Part shown: one piece after another, positions 34,750 to 42,579 of the stretch
How positions within the stretch are numbered: position 1 is the first letter of the stretch
How the letters are laid out: each line of letters opens with the position of its first letter
Source of the DNA: Candidatus Enterococcus willemsii
GTDB lineage: Bacteria; Bacillota; Bacilli; Lactobacillales; Enterococcaceae
Length of the DNA: 64,000 nt
Reading direction: 5' to 3'
Assembly (NCBI RefSeq): GCF_009933335.1
Contig: NZ_MAEL01000054.1
Coordinates: 1-64,000 of the forward strand
The notes under the pieces: generated by a model
What the model was told of the DNA's origin: nothing
What the model saw: only the letters and a program-made list of their open reading frames with translations
Databases searched by the model: none
Program-made: the position numbers and the translations under genes

Positions 34750-36162
34750 ATGACAATTGATTGGCAAAAAGAAGTCGAAGCACGCAAAGATGATTTATTG
34801 CAAGACTTAATCGACTTATTAAAAGTAAAAAGTGAACGTGAAGACGATAAAGTAACACCGGATGCACCTTTTGGACCTGGACCTCGTGATGCGCTATTAC
34901 ACATGTTGGCCTATGGTGAACGTGACGGTTTTGTCGTTAAAAATGTCGATAATTATGCTGGACATATTGAATTTGGTGAAGGCGATGAAACACTAGGTAT
35001 TTTCGGACATATGGACGTCGTACCTGCAGGTGATGGCTGGGATACAAATCCTTATGAACCAGTGATTAAAGACAATAAAATTTATGCACGTGGTTCTTCT
35101 GATGATAAAGGACCAAGTATGGCAGCTTATTATGGAATGAAAATCATTAAAGAATTAGATCTACCATTATCTAAAAAAATCCGCTTTGTGGTAGGTTCTG
35201 ATGAAGAAAGTGGTTGGGGAGATATGGACTACTACTTCGAGCATGAAGAAAAACCAGACTTTGGCTTCTCTCCTGATGCAGAATTTCCAATCATTAATGG
35301 TGAAAAAGGGAATGTTTCTGTTGCTGTCCACTTACCTGTCAGCAATGAAGGTGCGTATGTTTTAACAAGCTTTACAGCCGGTTTACGTGCAAACATGGTA
35401 CCAGGAACAGCGAAAGCAGTGGTTACTGTTGCAGATGCAGCGAAAGCGGAAGAATTGGCAACAGCTTTTGCCGCCTTTTTAGAAGCACATCCTGTGACTG
35501 GATCAAGTAGTATTGATGGTAAAACAGTAACATTTGATTTAGTTGGAAAAGGTGCACATGGGGCAAGCCCACAAATCGGCATCAATGCGGCTACTTTCTT
35601 AGGTCTATTTTTAAATGACTTTGCTTTTGCTGGTGGAGCGAAAAACTTCCTTGCAGCGGTAGCAACTTATATTCACGAAGATGTGTATGGCGAAAAACTA
35701 CACACTGCTTATGAAGATGAAAAAATGGGTAAACTAACAATGAATGCGGGTCTATTTGATTTTGATGCGACAAAAGAACAAGCGTTTATTAACTTAAATT
35801 TCCGTTACCCACAAGGCACTTCTTTAGAAAAAATCGAAGCTGGTTTACAAGAAACACTTGGACAATTTGAGCCAACATTCAGTGCGGAACCACATCATAT
35901 GCAACCACACTATGTTCCTCAAGATGATCCATTGGTTCAAACATTATTAGCGGTTTACGAAGACCATACGGGTGAAAAAGGCTTTGAACAAATCATTGGT
36001 GGCGGCACATACGGACGTTTACTAAAACGTGGTGTAGCTTATGGCGCGATGTTCCCTGGCTATACAGACACTATGCACCAAGCCAATGAATTTATGGACT
36101 TAGATGATTTATTCCGTGCAGCTGTGATTTATGCAGATGCTATTTATAGATTAGCGAAGTAA
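34750..36162 (+). CDS. pepV: Dipeptidase PepV
   Basis: An M20-family dinuclear zinc dipeptidase that frees amino acids from imported dipeptides. It is 470 residues. Metal ligands and catalytic residues are visible in FGHMDVVPAGDGW (His, Asp), GSSDDKGP (Asp), SDEESGWGD (Glu-Glu), SPDAEFP (Asp) and the late TMHQANEF (His). The lid domain lies between about 190 and 380. GGAGGG site 7 nt before the ATG. Single gene. Confidence 0.96.
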   Translation: MTIDWQKEVEARKDDLLQDLIDLLKVKSEREDDKVTPDAPFGPGPRDALLHMLAYGERDGFVVKNVDNYAGHIEFGEGDETLGIFGHMDVVPAGDGWDTNPYEPVIKDNKIYARGSSDDKGPSMAAYYGMKIIKELDLPLSKKIRFVVGSDEESGWGDMDYYFEHEEKPDFGFSPDAEFPIINGEKGNVSVAVHLPVSNEGAYVLTSFTAGLRANMVPGTAKAVVTVADAAKAEELATAFAAFLEAHPVTGSSSIDGKTVTFDLVGKGAHGASPQIGINAATFLGLFLNDFAFAGGAKNFLAAVATYIHEDVYGEKLHTAYEDEKMGKLTMNAGLFDFDATKEQAFINLNFRYPQGTSLEKIEAGLQETLGQFEPTFSAEPHHMQPHYVPQDDPLVQTLLAVYEDHTGEKGFEQIIGGGTYGRLLKRGVAYGAMFPGYTDTMHQANEFMDLDDLFRAAVIYADAIYRLAK

Positions 36163-36267
36163 CGTTGGTTCTATCTTATTCTCAATAATTCTGAATCACT
36201 TCCAAAATGTTGTTAAAATGGGACTTAATAATTTATAAAAGTGAATAGAAACGAATGAGAGTTAATT

Positions 36268-36329
36268 CGTGGTATGATTTTAGTGTGATTTTTTTTTAAG
36301 AATCGCAAAATATCACACCACGTTTTTTA
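36268..36329 (+). terminator. Terminator-like hairpin after pepV (repeat copy 1)
   Basis: Arms CGTGGTATGATTTT and AAAATATCACACCACG, with a nested GTGTGAT/ATCACAC pairing, followed by T6. Its inner part recurs at 37111-37141. It is about 105 nt after pepV and the most likely end of that transcript. Confidence 0.6.
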
Positions 36330-36333
36330 CGCT

Positions 36334-36449
36334 TCTTCCATCAAGATACTCTTGAACAATTTTTAACTTGAATTCAAAACGATATTTAGCCATAAAAACA
36401 TCGACCTCTGGCAGTTAGATTTTTGGTCTAACTGCCAGAGGTCGGTACA
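36334..36449 (-). mobile_element. Left-end scar of an IS3-family (IS150-like) element
   Basis: On the - strand an ATG at 36393 opens a 20-codon remnant, MAKYRFEFKLKIVQEYLDGR, which reads like the start of an IS150-type OrfA. It then breaks off. Just upstream an 18-bp perfect inverted repeat (36402-36419 with 36427-36444) forms a strong hairpin of the kind that shields IS genes from outside transcription. The putative terminus is TGTACCGACC at 36449. No orfB and no right end are present nearby. Confidence 0.65.
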
Positions 36450-36482
36450 TATTGAGTTCTCTTTATGTTCATATTGTCTTCC

Positions 36483-36878
36483 TTAATGATTATCTTCTGT
36501 GTAACAAGCACTTGCAGCTCCTAACAATACTCCACCCAAAATCCCTAGTAACAAATTTCCGTGATTCATAAAGATAACCCCATGTTTATTGAAAAAGAAA
36601 TATATATAAATAATCATATATACTAATAAAAAGACTGACACACTGGATACTAATATACGTTTAATAACTTTTGTGACTCTTATTGATAAAAATAAAGGAA
36701 TAAGATAACCTATAAAAAACAAATAAGCTACTGGAAATAGAACATTTAAATATAGATATTGAAATACTGGTTGAATTTCTCTAGGGTTATAATTAGTCAA
36801 AAATACTTGAGATAGGATAAAACAGCAACTTGAAATTAATGGATAAACTTGATATAGTTTGATTTTTTTCATCTGCAT
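36483..36878 (-). CDS. Small integral membrane protein, unknown
   Basis: A 131-residue protein with four predicted membrane helices (VYPLISSCCFILSQVFL, LNVLFPVAYLFFIGYLI, ILVSSVSVFLLVYMIIYIYF, NLLLGILGGVLLGAAS) and little else. I do not recognise the family. Its base composition is more AT-rich than the neighbours and it sits between an IS scar and repeat sequences, so it may be acquired. A GAGGT site precedes two possible ATG codons (36878, 36872). Paired 11-bp repeats upstream suggest control by a LytTR-type response regulator. Confidence 0.6.
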   Translation of the reverse strand: MQMKKIKLYQVYPLISSCCFILSQVFLTNYNPREIQPVFQYLYLNVLFPVAYLFFIGYLIPLFLSIRVTKVIKRILVSSVSVFLLVYMIIYIYFFFNKHGVIFMNHGNLLLGILGGVLLGAASACYTEDNH

Positions 36879-36946
36879 TATACCTCTTGATTTATTTATT
36901 TTTCACAGTGAATATACCATGAAAAATAAGAAGGAAACCATTTTTA

Positions 36947-36978
36947 TCCTAAACGTCGTAAATTCATACCTAAACGTC
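36947..36978. promoter_or_regulatory. Paired 11-bp repeats, possible LytTR-type operator
   Basis: TCCTAAACGTC (36947-36957) and ACCTAAACGTC (36968-36978) differ in one base and start 21 bp apart, two helical turns. A TATATT -10 for the - strand membrane-protein gene lies about 30 bp away (36912-36917). The words resemble ComE-type sites of streptococci (TCBTAAAYSGT as I recall it). Confidence 0.45.
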
Positions 36979-37110
36979 ATATTTTTTCATACATTGCTAA
37001 TTACAGCATCGATTAATTTAGTGAACAAAATGTTAAGGGGACTGGAGATATAAGAATAACAGTTGGAAGGTCGGAAAATAAAAAAAGCTCTTACCGAACA
37101 TAATTATTAA

Positions 37111-37141
37111 TGTGATTTTTTTAATCGCAAAATATCACATC
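37111..37141. repeat. Short inverted repeat, copy 2 of the pepV-downstream element
   Basis: ATGTGAT/ATCACAT arms around TTTTTTAATCGCAAAAT. The 3' part, AATCGCAAAATATCACA, is identical in copy 1 (36301-36317). The 418 bases from 36879 to 37296 hold only the operator-like repeats, this element and the cassette below; I see no convincing gene. Confidence 0.6.
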
Positions 37142-37216
37142 AAGGTCTTTTGGTTATTTCGCAGAGCTTAGAAGGAAGGATTATGGTAACACTACTTTCA
37201 ATTTGTTATAATTATG

Positions 37217-37293
37217 TATGATAAAGAAGCCTAGGTCATAGGTCTTTATTAGTGAACACGTCCTCGGTCGCCAAACTAGAGGGGCGTGTTTTT
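37217..37293 (+). ncRNA. Candidate small RNA cassette beside the nuclease gene
   Basis: A TATGAT box (37217-37222), a duplicated AGGTC word, and a stem AACACG-CCTC/GAGG-CGTGTT ending in T6 define a possible transcript of about 65 nt with no reading frame. It points at the 3' end of the - strand nuclease gene. The -35 is weak, so this is tentative. Confidence 0.3.
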
Positions 37294-37296
37294 TAG

Positions 37297-38628
37297 TTAC
37301 CGTTTGGGTGGTCTATATCCAGCGGCTTCGGCTTCCTCAATTGAAGAGAACCAAGCAACAGGATTTGTTGTTCTATCATAATAAGTAGAGCCAGGGACAT
37401 GATAAATTCCGCTACTAGATCCTTTTATCAAACCATTACCATTTGCATCACTATACGGATTGTTAGCCGCACTTTGCTGTTGTGTTGCTTGCTCTTCTGC
37501 AAGCCGGTTCGCTTCAGCTTGTTCTGCTTCTATACGTTCTTGCTCAGCTCGCTCTGCAGCAATGCGTTGTCTTTCTTGTTCCGCTTTAGCTTCTTCGTCA
37601 GCGATACGTTGCTTTTCTTGTTCCGCTTTAGCTTCTTCGTCAGCAATGCGTTGTTTTTCTTGCTCAGCCTTTGCTTTTTCATCTGCAATTCGCTGTTCTT
37701 CTTTCTGTTTTTTCGCCGCTTTTTCTTCATCTGTTTCACTAGAACCATCCGCATAATTTAAAGTTACACCATCTTGGATGTTAAAAATAAATACATTAAA
37801 TTTGATGGTATCATCATTTACAGATTGAGCCATCAAGTGCACGCCACGTGCTAGTAGTTCATCGTCTTTGAAAATCGGTGTTACTGAATATCGGACATAG
37901 TGATCGTCATTTTCTTCTAAATATGTTTTGATGTCCATTTCATGACGAAGCATTTCAGGATTGTTTAATTGAGCGGTACCAGTAATTAGGTTTTTCCAGT
38001 TATCATTTTCCCCAGAAAGTGCAAAACCAATCAGATGTGAACGATTATAAAGATAGCCTTTATTCAGCTTTTTATTCTTCCAACCAGTCGGTTCTACATT
38101 AGAGATATCCCCACGTTTTTCTGTAGGCATTAAATCATGATTCAACATAGCTTCAGCTGACGTCGCACGATTCAACTCGTCTAAATCACCATATGTTTCC
38201 CAACTGCCTTTTTTTACAGATAAATCAGCTTTCGTAAATAGGGGAACATTATCATTTACTTCAATTGTTTGCGTATCTTTATATTCAATTGTAGCAAGCT
38301 CGGTTCGTAATTTTTTTAATTCTTGATTGTTCTGTTCCTGTTCTTTCTTTAACGCCTCTTGTTTTTTCTTGTCGTTTTCAACTTTTTTTGTATCCTCCTG
38401 TTTGGATGATACTGTTGTAGATTCTTTGACATCAGCTGGTGGGGAAGGGGCAGTTATCCCAACACCAACAAAAGATATAACTAATGCTAGTGCAGATGAG
38501 ATGATTAATCGTTTATTGTCTTTTCTTCGCTGTTTGTCTTTCTTTATAAGATGTATGATTGAACGAACTGTACCATATCCAAGACCACCAAGACTAACTA
38601 AAAATAAAATTACGAATAAATTTTCCAT
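37297..38628 (-). CDS. Membrane-anchored DNA/RNA non-specific endonuclease with C-terminal sunset-like domain
   Basis: A 443-residue surface protein. Two N-terminal hydrophobic segments (3-21 and 41-60) anchor it. A DNA/RNA_NonSpec (EndA-like) nuclease domain covers about 115-295; the catalytic His is H198 in [11 protein letters not shown] and a metal Asn lies in AQLNNPEM. Next come Glu/Lys/Ala-rich 14-residue repeats (300-385, coiled coil) and a C-terminal module, [14 protein letters not shown] to [11 protein letters not shown], resembling sunset domains. It could degrade extracellular DNA for nutrition or DNA uptake. GGAGG site upstream; no terminator on its own strand is obvious. Confidence 0.85.
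   Translation of the reverse strand: MENLFVILFLVSLGGLGYGTVRSIIHLIKKDKQRRKDNKRLIISSALALVISFVGVGITAPSPPADVKESTTVSSKQEDTKKVENDKKKQEALKKEQEQNNQELKKLRTELATIEYKDTQTIEVNDNVPLFTKADLSVKKGSWETYGDLDELNRATSAEAMLNHDLMPTEKRGDISNVEPTGWKNKKLNKGYLYNRSHLIGFALSGENDNWKNLITGTAQLNNPEMLRHEMDIKTYLEENDDHYVRYSVTPIFKDDELLARGVHLMAQSVNDDTIKFNVFIFNIQDGVTLNYADGSSETDEEKAAKKQKEEQRIADEKAKAEQEKQRIADEEAKAEQEKQRIADEEAKAEQERQRIAAERAEQERIEAEQAEANRLAEEQATQQQSAANNPYSDANGNGLIKGSSSGIYHVPGSTYYDRTTNPVAWFSSIEEAEAAGYRPPKR
37559..37684. repeat. Three 42-bp in-frame tandem repeats
   Basis: Units begin at 37559, 37601 and 37643 and encode near-copies of the 14-residue block [14 protein letters not shown] in the nuclease linker. More diverged units flank them. 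Slippage here would change linker length without shifting the frame. Confidence 0.85.
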
Positions 38629-38650
38629 GATAAAACCTCCGTTTCTTTGA

Positions 38651-38724
38651 TATAATGTTTTTACAAAGAATCTCGGAAACGAGAGGATAGCTAGACGATG
38701 CCGCGAACATTGTCTAGCTTATTT
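38651..38724 (+). ncRNA. Candidate antisense small RNA at the nuclease 5' side
   Basis: TATAAT (38651-38656) is followed by a GAAA-capped hairpin TCTCG/CGAGA (38671-38684) and a terminator GCTAGACGATG/CATTGTCTAGC with a T run (38690-38724). No + strand gene is served. The RNA would be antisense to the leader of the nuclease mRNA if that mRNA starts upstream. The -35 is poor. Confidence 0.35.
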
Positions 38725-38726
38725 TT

Positions 38727-39467
38727 TTATTGCCAAGCACACTCACCATTATCAGCATAAACAATAATCGTCCCAATTGCCATGGATTTCATACCATTAC
38801 TACCATTTTGGCGGATATTAATTGCATAGTAGGGGCGTCCACTAGCATCGGTTAATTGTTCATCACTTGTGAAAGTATAATTATCGAATAGAGACAGGTC
38901 ATTGCCGTCAGCCATAAAATGTTTGGCTGCAGTGATGGCCTCGTCTAATGTATACGTGGTAGGTTCTGAGTCAACGGTGGTTTCTTCGGTTGGTGCATTA
39001 TTGGCACGAAACTCTTCTAAAGTTATATTTCCTAAGTAAATATAACTTTCACCATTCGTAGTCAAGGTGCCGTCTTTTTCTAAAACAAAGTCATTTGAAG
39101 TCCCATCTGCTCTATGTAGTGTCATAACAGAACGACCATCATCTGTATAGTGAAATGATGTTTCAGGGAGTGGCTGATTGACTTCACTCGTATCAGATGC
39201 AGTCCCATCACTATTAATAAAGAAAAAGAATTCGGAATAGGGAATGCCCCAACCGCCGACAAATTCTTCAAGAGTAGGTGAAGCAACGACTTCTGTACTT
39301 TCGCTCGTTTCTTGTTGGCTGGACACAGTAGTAGAGTTGGTTGTTGTTTCGATTATGCTTGATTCGGAAAGCCGAGCATCACTTTCTTCTGTCTGTGCTT
39401 CGTTCGTACATGCCGTTATAAAAATCCCTAAAACAGGAAGTACTAAGCTGTGAACAATTTTTTTCAT
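38727..39467 (-). CDS. Predicted secreted lipoprotein
   Basis: A 246-residue protein with a lipoprotein signal: VLPVLGIFITACTNE, lipid-modified Cys near position 20. A Ser/Thr/Glu-rich stretch to about residue 65 leads to a globular part with GGWGIPYSEFFFFINSDGTAS and, after a second linker, a domain with ITAAKHFMADGNDLSLFDNY and GTIIVYADNGECAW. I cannot name the function. Open frame extends upstream, but the ATG at 39467 has a GGAGG site. Probably cotranscribed with the nuclease downstream. Confidence 0.75.
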   Translation of the reverse strand: MKKIVHSLVLPVLGIFITACTNEAQTEESDARLSESSIIETTTNSTTVSSQQETSESTEVVASPTLEEFVGGWGIPYSEFFFFINSDGTASDTSEVNQPLPETSFHYTDDGRSVMTLHRADGTSNDFVLEKDGTLTTNGESYIYLGNITLEEFRANNAPTEETTVDSEPTTYTLDEAITAAKHFMADGNDLSLFDNYTFTSDEQLTDASGRPYYAINIRQNGSNGMKSMAIGTIIVYADNGECAWQ

Positions 39468-39540
39468 ATATATCCTCCATTTCTTTGACCGTACTATCAA
39501 TCGGTTAAAAAATAGAATAATATATAGTTAGTTTAAAATA

Positions 39541-39590
39541 AAGACAAGGGTAGGCTCGCTAGTTAGATGCTGAGTCTACTCTTGTCGCTT
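39541..39590 (-). terminator. Hairpin after the PH-domain gene
   Basis: Imperfect stem ACAAGGGTAG/CTACTCTTGT lies between the - strand PH-domain gene and the lipoprotein gene. The T run on the - strand is weak (CTTTATTTT). Confidence 0.5.
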
Positions 39591-39599
39591 ATCAAGCAA

Positions 39600-39980
39600 T
39601 TATTTCAATACGGCCATTGCTAGTGCTTTTTGTACTTGTGTAATGTTTTTATCTTTTCTAAATTGTAAAATTTCGACAGGTTCCAAGGCACTTGAAATCC
39701 AGATTTTTAACTCGGCATCTAAATCAAAGTGCCCGGATGTTTCAACCGTGAAGCGAGAAATACTTTTATATGGATATGTTTTGTACGATGTTTTTTTACC
39801 GGTGACGCCTTGTTTGTCAACGATAATTAGTCGGTAGTCTGTAAAAACAACAAGGTCACGAACAAGTTTGAATGCTAAATCAACTTGTTCCTCTGGCATA
39901 AGAACGTCAGCTAAATCTTTTTCGACACCTGCAGGTTTTGCTTCGGTTGCATTTCCGATTAATCCGTTAAATAAGCCCAT
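39600..39980 (-). CDS. Bacterial PH-domain protein
   Basis: A 126-residue protein that is almost all one bacterial PH domain (bPH type): LAFKLVRDLVVFTDYRLIIVDKQG, split here at its central turn, then KTYPYKSISRFTVETSG and ELKIWISSALEPVEILQF. Such domains are cytoplasmic and their ligand is unknown. It has an AGGAC-like site and follows a small envelope gene by 29 nt in the same orientation. Confidence 0.8.
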   Translation of the reverse strand: MGLFNGLIGNATEAKPAGVEKDLADVLMPEEQVDLAFKLVRDLVVFTDYRLIIVDKQGVTGKKTSYKTYPYKSISRFTVETSGHFDLDAELKIWISSALEPVEILQFRKDKNITQVQKALAMAVLK

Positions 39981-40009
39981 AAGAATGTCCTCTTTTCTTT
40001 CAATTTATT

Positions 40010-40351
40010 TTATGCAATTGAACGATGGACGTCTAAGACAGTACCAGTTTTTGTATCTGCCAAAAATTCGTACATGACAAGTAGCCCGTCTTCCATGCGT
40101 GTAATCCCGCCACTGTAAGCTTCTGAGTGGATGGCAAATTTACGAATTGGTTGTTTCTCAAAACTAATCCAAGAACCCTCAATCGAACCTTCTTTTAGAA
40201 AAGCGCGTTTAATTCTATCCAACACGGCATCTGCGCTCAATTCTTGCTTGTTTTTCGCCCAAATAGTTGTGGCAATGCCTGTAGCTAAACCAATACCGGC
40301 ACCAATCATTAATCCACCTTTAAAATAATTCAAATGATTTTCTTTATTCAT
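40010..40351 (-). CDS. Small membrane-anchored protein with PepSY-like tail
   Basis: A protein of 113 residues with one glycine-rich membrane helix (GGLMIGAGIGLATGIATTIWA) and an extracytoplasmic tail, SWISFEKQPIRKFAIHSEAY then GGITRMEDGLLVMYEFLAD. This layout matches predicted small secreted proteins of COG5584 with a PepSY-like fold. Function unknown. The ATG at 40351 follows AAAGGAG with 7-nt spacing; earlier in-frame codons lie on the ribosome site. Confidence 0.75.
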   Translation of the reverse strand: MNKENHLNYFKGGLMIGAGIGLATGIATTIWAKNKQELSADAVLDRIKRAFLKEGSIEGSWISFEKQPIRKFAIHSEAYSGGITRMEDGLLVMYEFLADTKTGTVLDVHRSIA

Positions 40352-40470
40352 TCTCATGCTCCTTTCTGTCAACTATTGTTATTGTTCATTTTACCATAGA
40401 ATAGAAGCAATCAAACAAGAAAACTTCCATCTTTTATAATTTGCGATATAATAGAAGAAGTTATTTAGAA

Positions 40471-40505
40471 AGGGAGGGTCGGTTTGACATTAGTCAAACA
40501 TTCTC
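40471..40505 (+). promoter_or_regulatory. Split ribosome-binding region of pepA with internal hairpin
   Basis: A strong AGGGAGGG (40471-40478) is 27 nt from the ATG at 40506. Between them TTTGAC-ATTA-GTCAAA (40483-40498) is a perfect 6-bp hairpin. Folding removes 16 nt and brings the effective spacing to about 11. An in-frame TAG at 40491 rules out an earlier start. Confidence 0.55.
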
Positions 40506-41582
40506 ATGGAAGACAAAACATTTCAACGAATTAAAGAGCTAACAGAACTTCAAGGAACAAGCGGATTTGAGCAAGACATTCGTGCGTATATGCGCAAGGA
40601 AATCACCCCGTTAGTTGATGAAGTACAACAAGACGGATTAGGTGGTATTTTTGGTATTCGTCAACACGAAGAAGCAGATGCACCTCGTGTGATGGTCGCA
40701 GCACACATGGATGAAGTTGGCTTCATGGTTACCCAAATTACAGATCGTGGACTATTTAAAATTACGCCACTAGGTGGTTGGAATCCATATGTGGTTTCAG
40801 CACAGCGTTTTACATTAAAAACAATGAAAGGCGATTATCCATGTATTTCATCTTCGATTCCACCACATTTATTGCGTGGAACAGCGGGTCAAAAATCATT
40901 GGAAGTAACTGATATTTTATTTGATGCCGGTTTTGAATCGCGTGAAGAAGCCGAAGCCTTTGGTGTTCGTCCAGGTGATACAATTGTGCCACAAGTTGAA
41001 ACAATTAAAACAGCAAACGGCAAAAATATTATTTCAAAAGCTTGGGATAACCGTTATGGTTGTACAGTTGTTTTGGAAGCTTTAGAAGCATTGAAAAATG
41101 AAAAATTAGGCCATACCTTAATTGCGGGTGCCAACGTGCAAGAAGAAGTTGGTTTGCGTGGAACAAAAGGTGCGGTTAATAAATTTAAACCAGATTTATT
41201 CTTTGCGGTAGACTGTTCAGCAGCAGATGATACAGTGACAAAAAATGGGACATTTGGTCATTTAGGTGAAGGCACATTGATGCGTATTTATGATCCAGGG
41301 TTGATTATGTTGCCTCGCTTGAAAGAATATTTATTAGATACAGCTGAAACAAACAATATTCCATACCAATACTTTGTTTCAAAAGGTGGTACGGATGCAG
41401 GTGCTGCTCACACAGCGAACGAAGGAATTCCAAGTACAGTGATTGGTGTTGTGGGTCGCTATATTCATACACATCAAACAATGTTCAGCATTGCTGACTA
41501 TGATGCAGCCCGTGAAATGTTGATTCAAACATTACGTGGTCTAGATCGTAGTACGGTACAAACAATTATTGAAGGTAAGTAA
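40506..41582 (+). CDS. pepA: Glutamyl aminopeptidase PepA (M42 family)
   Basis: A 358-residue M42 metallo-aminopeptidase that removes N-terminal acidic residues from peptides. Metal ligands and catalytic residues are in VAAHMDEVGFM (His, Asp), SKAWDNRYGC (Asp), NVQEEVGLRG (Glu-Glu), FAVDCSAADD (Asp) and the C-terminal GRYIHTHQTM (His). The inserted PDZ-like domain spans about 75-165. The start is fixed by an in-frame stop at 40491. Single gene with its own terminator. Confidence 0.95.
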   Translation: MEDKTFQRIKELTELQGTSGFEQDIRAYMRKEITPLVDEVQQDGLGGIFGIRQHEEADAPRVMVAAHMDEVGFMVTQITDRGLFKITPLGGWNPYVVSAQRFTLKTMKGDYPCISSSIPPHLLRGTAGQKSLEVTDILFDAGFESREEAEAFGVRPGDTIVPQVETIKTANGKNIISKAWDNRYGCTVVLEALEALKNEKLGHTLIAGANVQEEVGLRGTKGAVNKFKPDLFFAVDCSAADDTVTKNGTFGHLGEGTLMRIYDPGLIMLPRLKEYLLDTAETNNIPYQYFVSKGGTDAGAAHTANEGIPSTVIGVVGRYIHTHQTMFSIADYDAAREMLIQTLRGLDRSTVQTIIEGK

Positions 41583-41583
41583 T

Positions 41584-41628
41584 CTTGACCAGCTATTTGA
41601 GTAAAATCAGGTAGCTGGTTTTTCTGTC
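41584..41628 (+). terminator. pepA terminator
   Basis: Stem ACCAGCTA/TAGCTGGT with a loop of about 18 bases and a T run. Confidence 0.75.
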
Positions 41629-41696
41629 AGGATTTTTTGCAGAGCATTCTTAAAAAGTGGTATACTTAAAGTAGTTAAAAGAAAGTAGGGGATTCG

Positions 41697-42008
41697 ATGA
41701 TTATTCCGAAAAATTTAGAAGAACTTGCAGGATATGTAGAGAAGGGAAAGAATGTCTTTTTCTTTACGGCAGATTGGTGTGGCGATTGTCGCTTTATTAA
41801 ACCAGTAATGCCTGAGATTGAAGCCGAATTTCCAGAGTATCAATTTATTGAAGTTGACCGCGATGATTATATGGATGTGGCGATTGAATGGAATATTTTT
41901 GGAATTCCTAGCTTTGTTGTCATTAATGATGGTAAAGAAGTCGGTCGTTTTGTGAATAAAAATCGTAAAACGAAAGAGGAAATTGCAGCATTTCTTCGAG
42001 AGCTGTAA
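41697..42008 (+). CDS. Thioredoxin-family protein
   Basis: A 103-residue thioredoxin fold with the active site DWCGDC (C28, C31), an acidic variant of CGPC, and the cis-Pro in FGIPSF. No signal peptide, so it is a cytoplasmic thiol-disulfide protein; the Asp in the active site may shift its potential. It has a GTAGGGGA site and precedes the universal-stress gene by 20 nt, probably in one transcript. Confidence 0.9.
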   Translation: MIIPKNLEELAGYVEKGKNVFFFTADWCGDCRFIKPVMPEIEAEFPEYQFIEVDRDDYMDVAIEWNIFGIPSFVVINDGKEVGRFVNKNRKTKEEIAAFLREL

Positions 42009-42028
42009 GTAAAGAAAGGGTGAGTGCA

Positions 42029-42484
42029 ATGGAACATACGTATCAAACAATTTTGGTGGGAATCGATGGTTCAGAGCAAGCGAAAAATGCATTTGCAAAA
42101 GCAGTCGAAGTTGCCCGTCGAAACCAAGGAAAGATTATTGTAGCATCTGTTTTAGACTCACAAGTATCCACAACAATGGGCTTTGCGCCATTGAATGAAA
42201 GTATTTTTGTGCAGGAAGAAGAAGCAGCCAAAGAAATGATTCAAGAAGCCAAAGCATACGCAGCTTCTGTTGGTTTTGAGGCAGTGGAAGGTGTCGTTGC
42301 CTATGGCTCAGCCAAAACAGCCATGGCCAAAGAACTTCCAGCAAAATACAATGTGGACTTAATTATGATTGGTCAGTCAGGATTAAATGCTGTCGAACGT
42401 TTTATCACAGGAAGTGTCGCAAGCTATGTCATTCGTGAAGCCAAATGTGATGTGTTAATTATTGCACCCGAAGAAGCTGAGTAA
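42029..42484 (+). CDS. Universal stress protein, UspA family
   Basis: A 151-residue single Usp domain. The ATP-binding signature G-2X-G-9X-G-S is present as GQSGLNAVERFITGS, and ILVGIDGSEQA is the N-terminal strand and loop. The ATG at 42029 has an AAAGGGTG site; the GTG at 42020 is less likely. It may act in stress survival, but no partner identifies the stress. The stop codon is inside the terminator. Confidence 0.92.
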   Translation: MEHTYQTILVGIDGSEQAKNAFAKAVEVARRNQGKIIVASVLDSQVSTTMGFAPLNESIFVQEEEAAKEMIQEAKAYAASVGFEAVEGVVAYGSAKTAMAKELPAKYNVDLIMIGQSGLNAVERFITGSVASYVIREAKCDVLIIAPEEAE

Positions 42485-42500
42485 TCAGCTTCTTTTCTTT
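42471..42500 (+). terminator. Terminator containing the uspA-like stop codon
   Basis: Perfect 10-bp stem AAGAAGCTGA/TCAGCTTCTT around GTAA, then a T-rich tail. The last four codons form the left arm. Confidence 0.8.
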
Positions 42501-42579
42501 TCGAATAAATAGTAAAAAATAGAAATCTATTTTATTGTATGAATAAAATGATACATATTTTTAGGAAAGGAATAGTTGG

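Noticed and set aside
36859-37053. Short + strand open frame upstream of the membrane-protein gene
   Set aside because: No ribosome site, no recognisable protein, and it runs through the operator-like repeats and the promoter of the gene on the other strand.
37060-37296. Fst/par type I toxin-antitoxin locus
   Set aside because: The cassette resembles an RNA II antitoxin in size, but no Fst-like hydrophobic peptide frame faces it and the nuclease gene occupies the place where RNA I would be.
37559-37756. Possible CRISPR-like or intergenic repeat array
   Set aside because: The 42-bp units are in frame within the nuclease gene and encode a coiled coil; there are no unique spacers.
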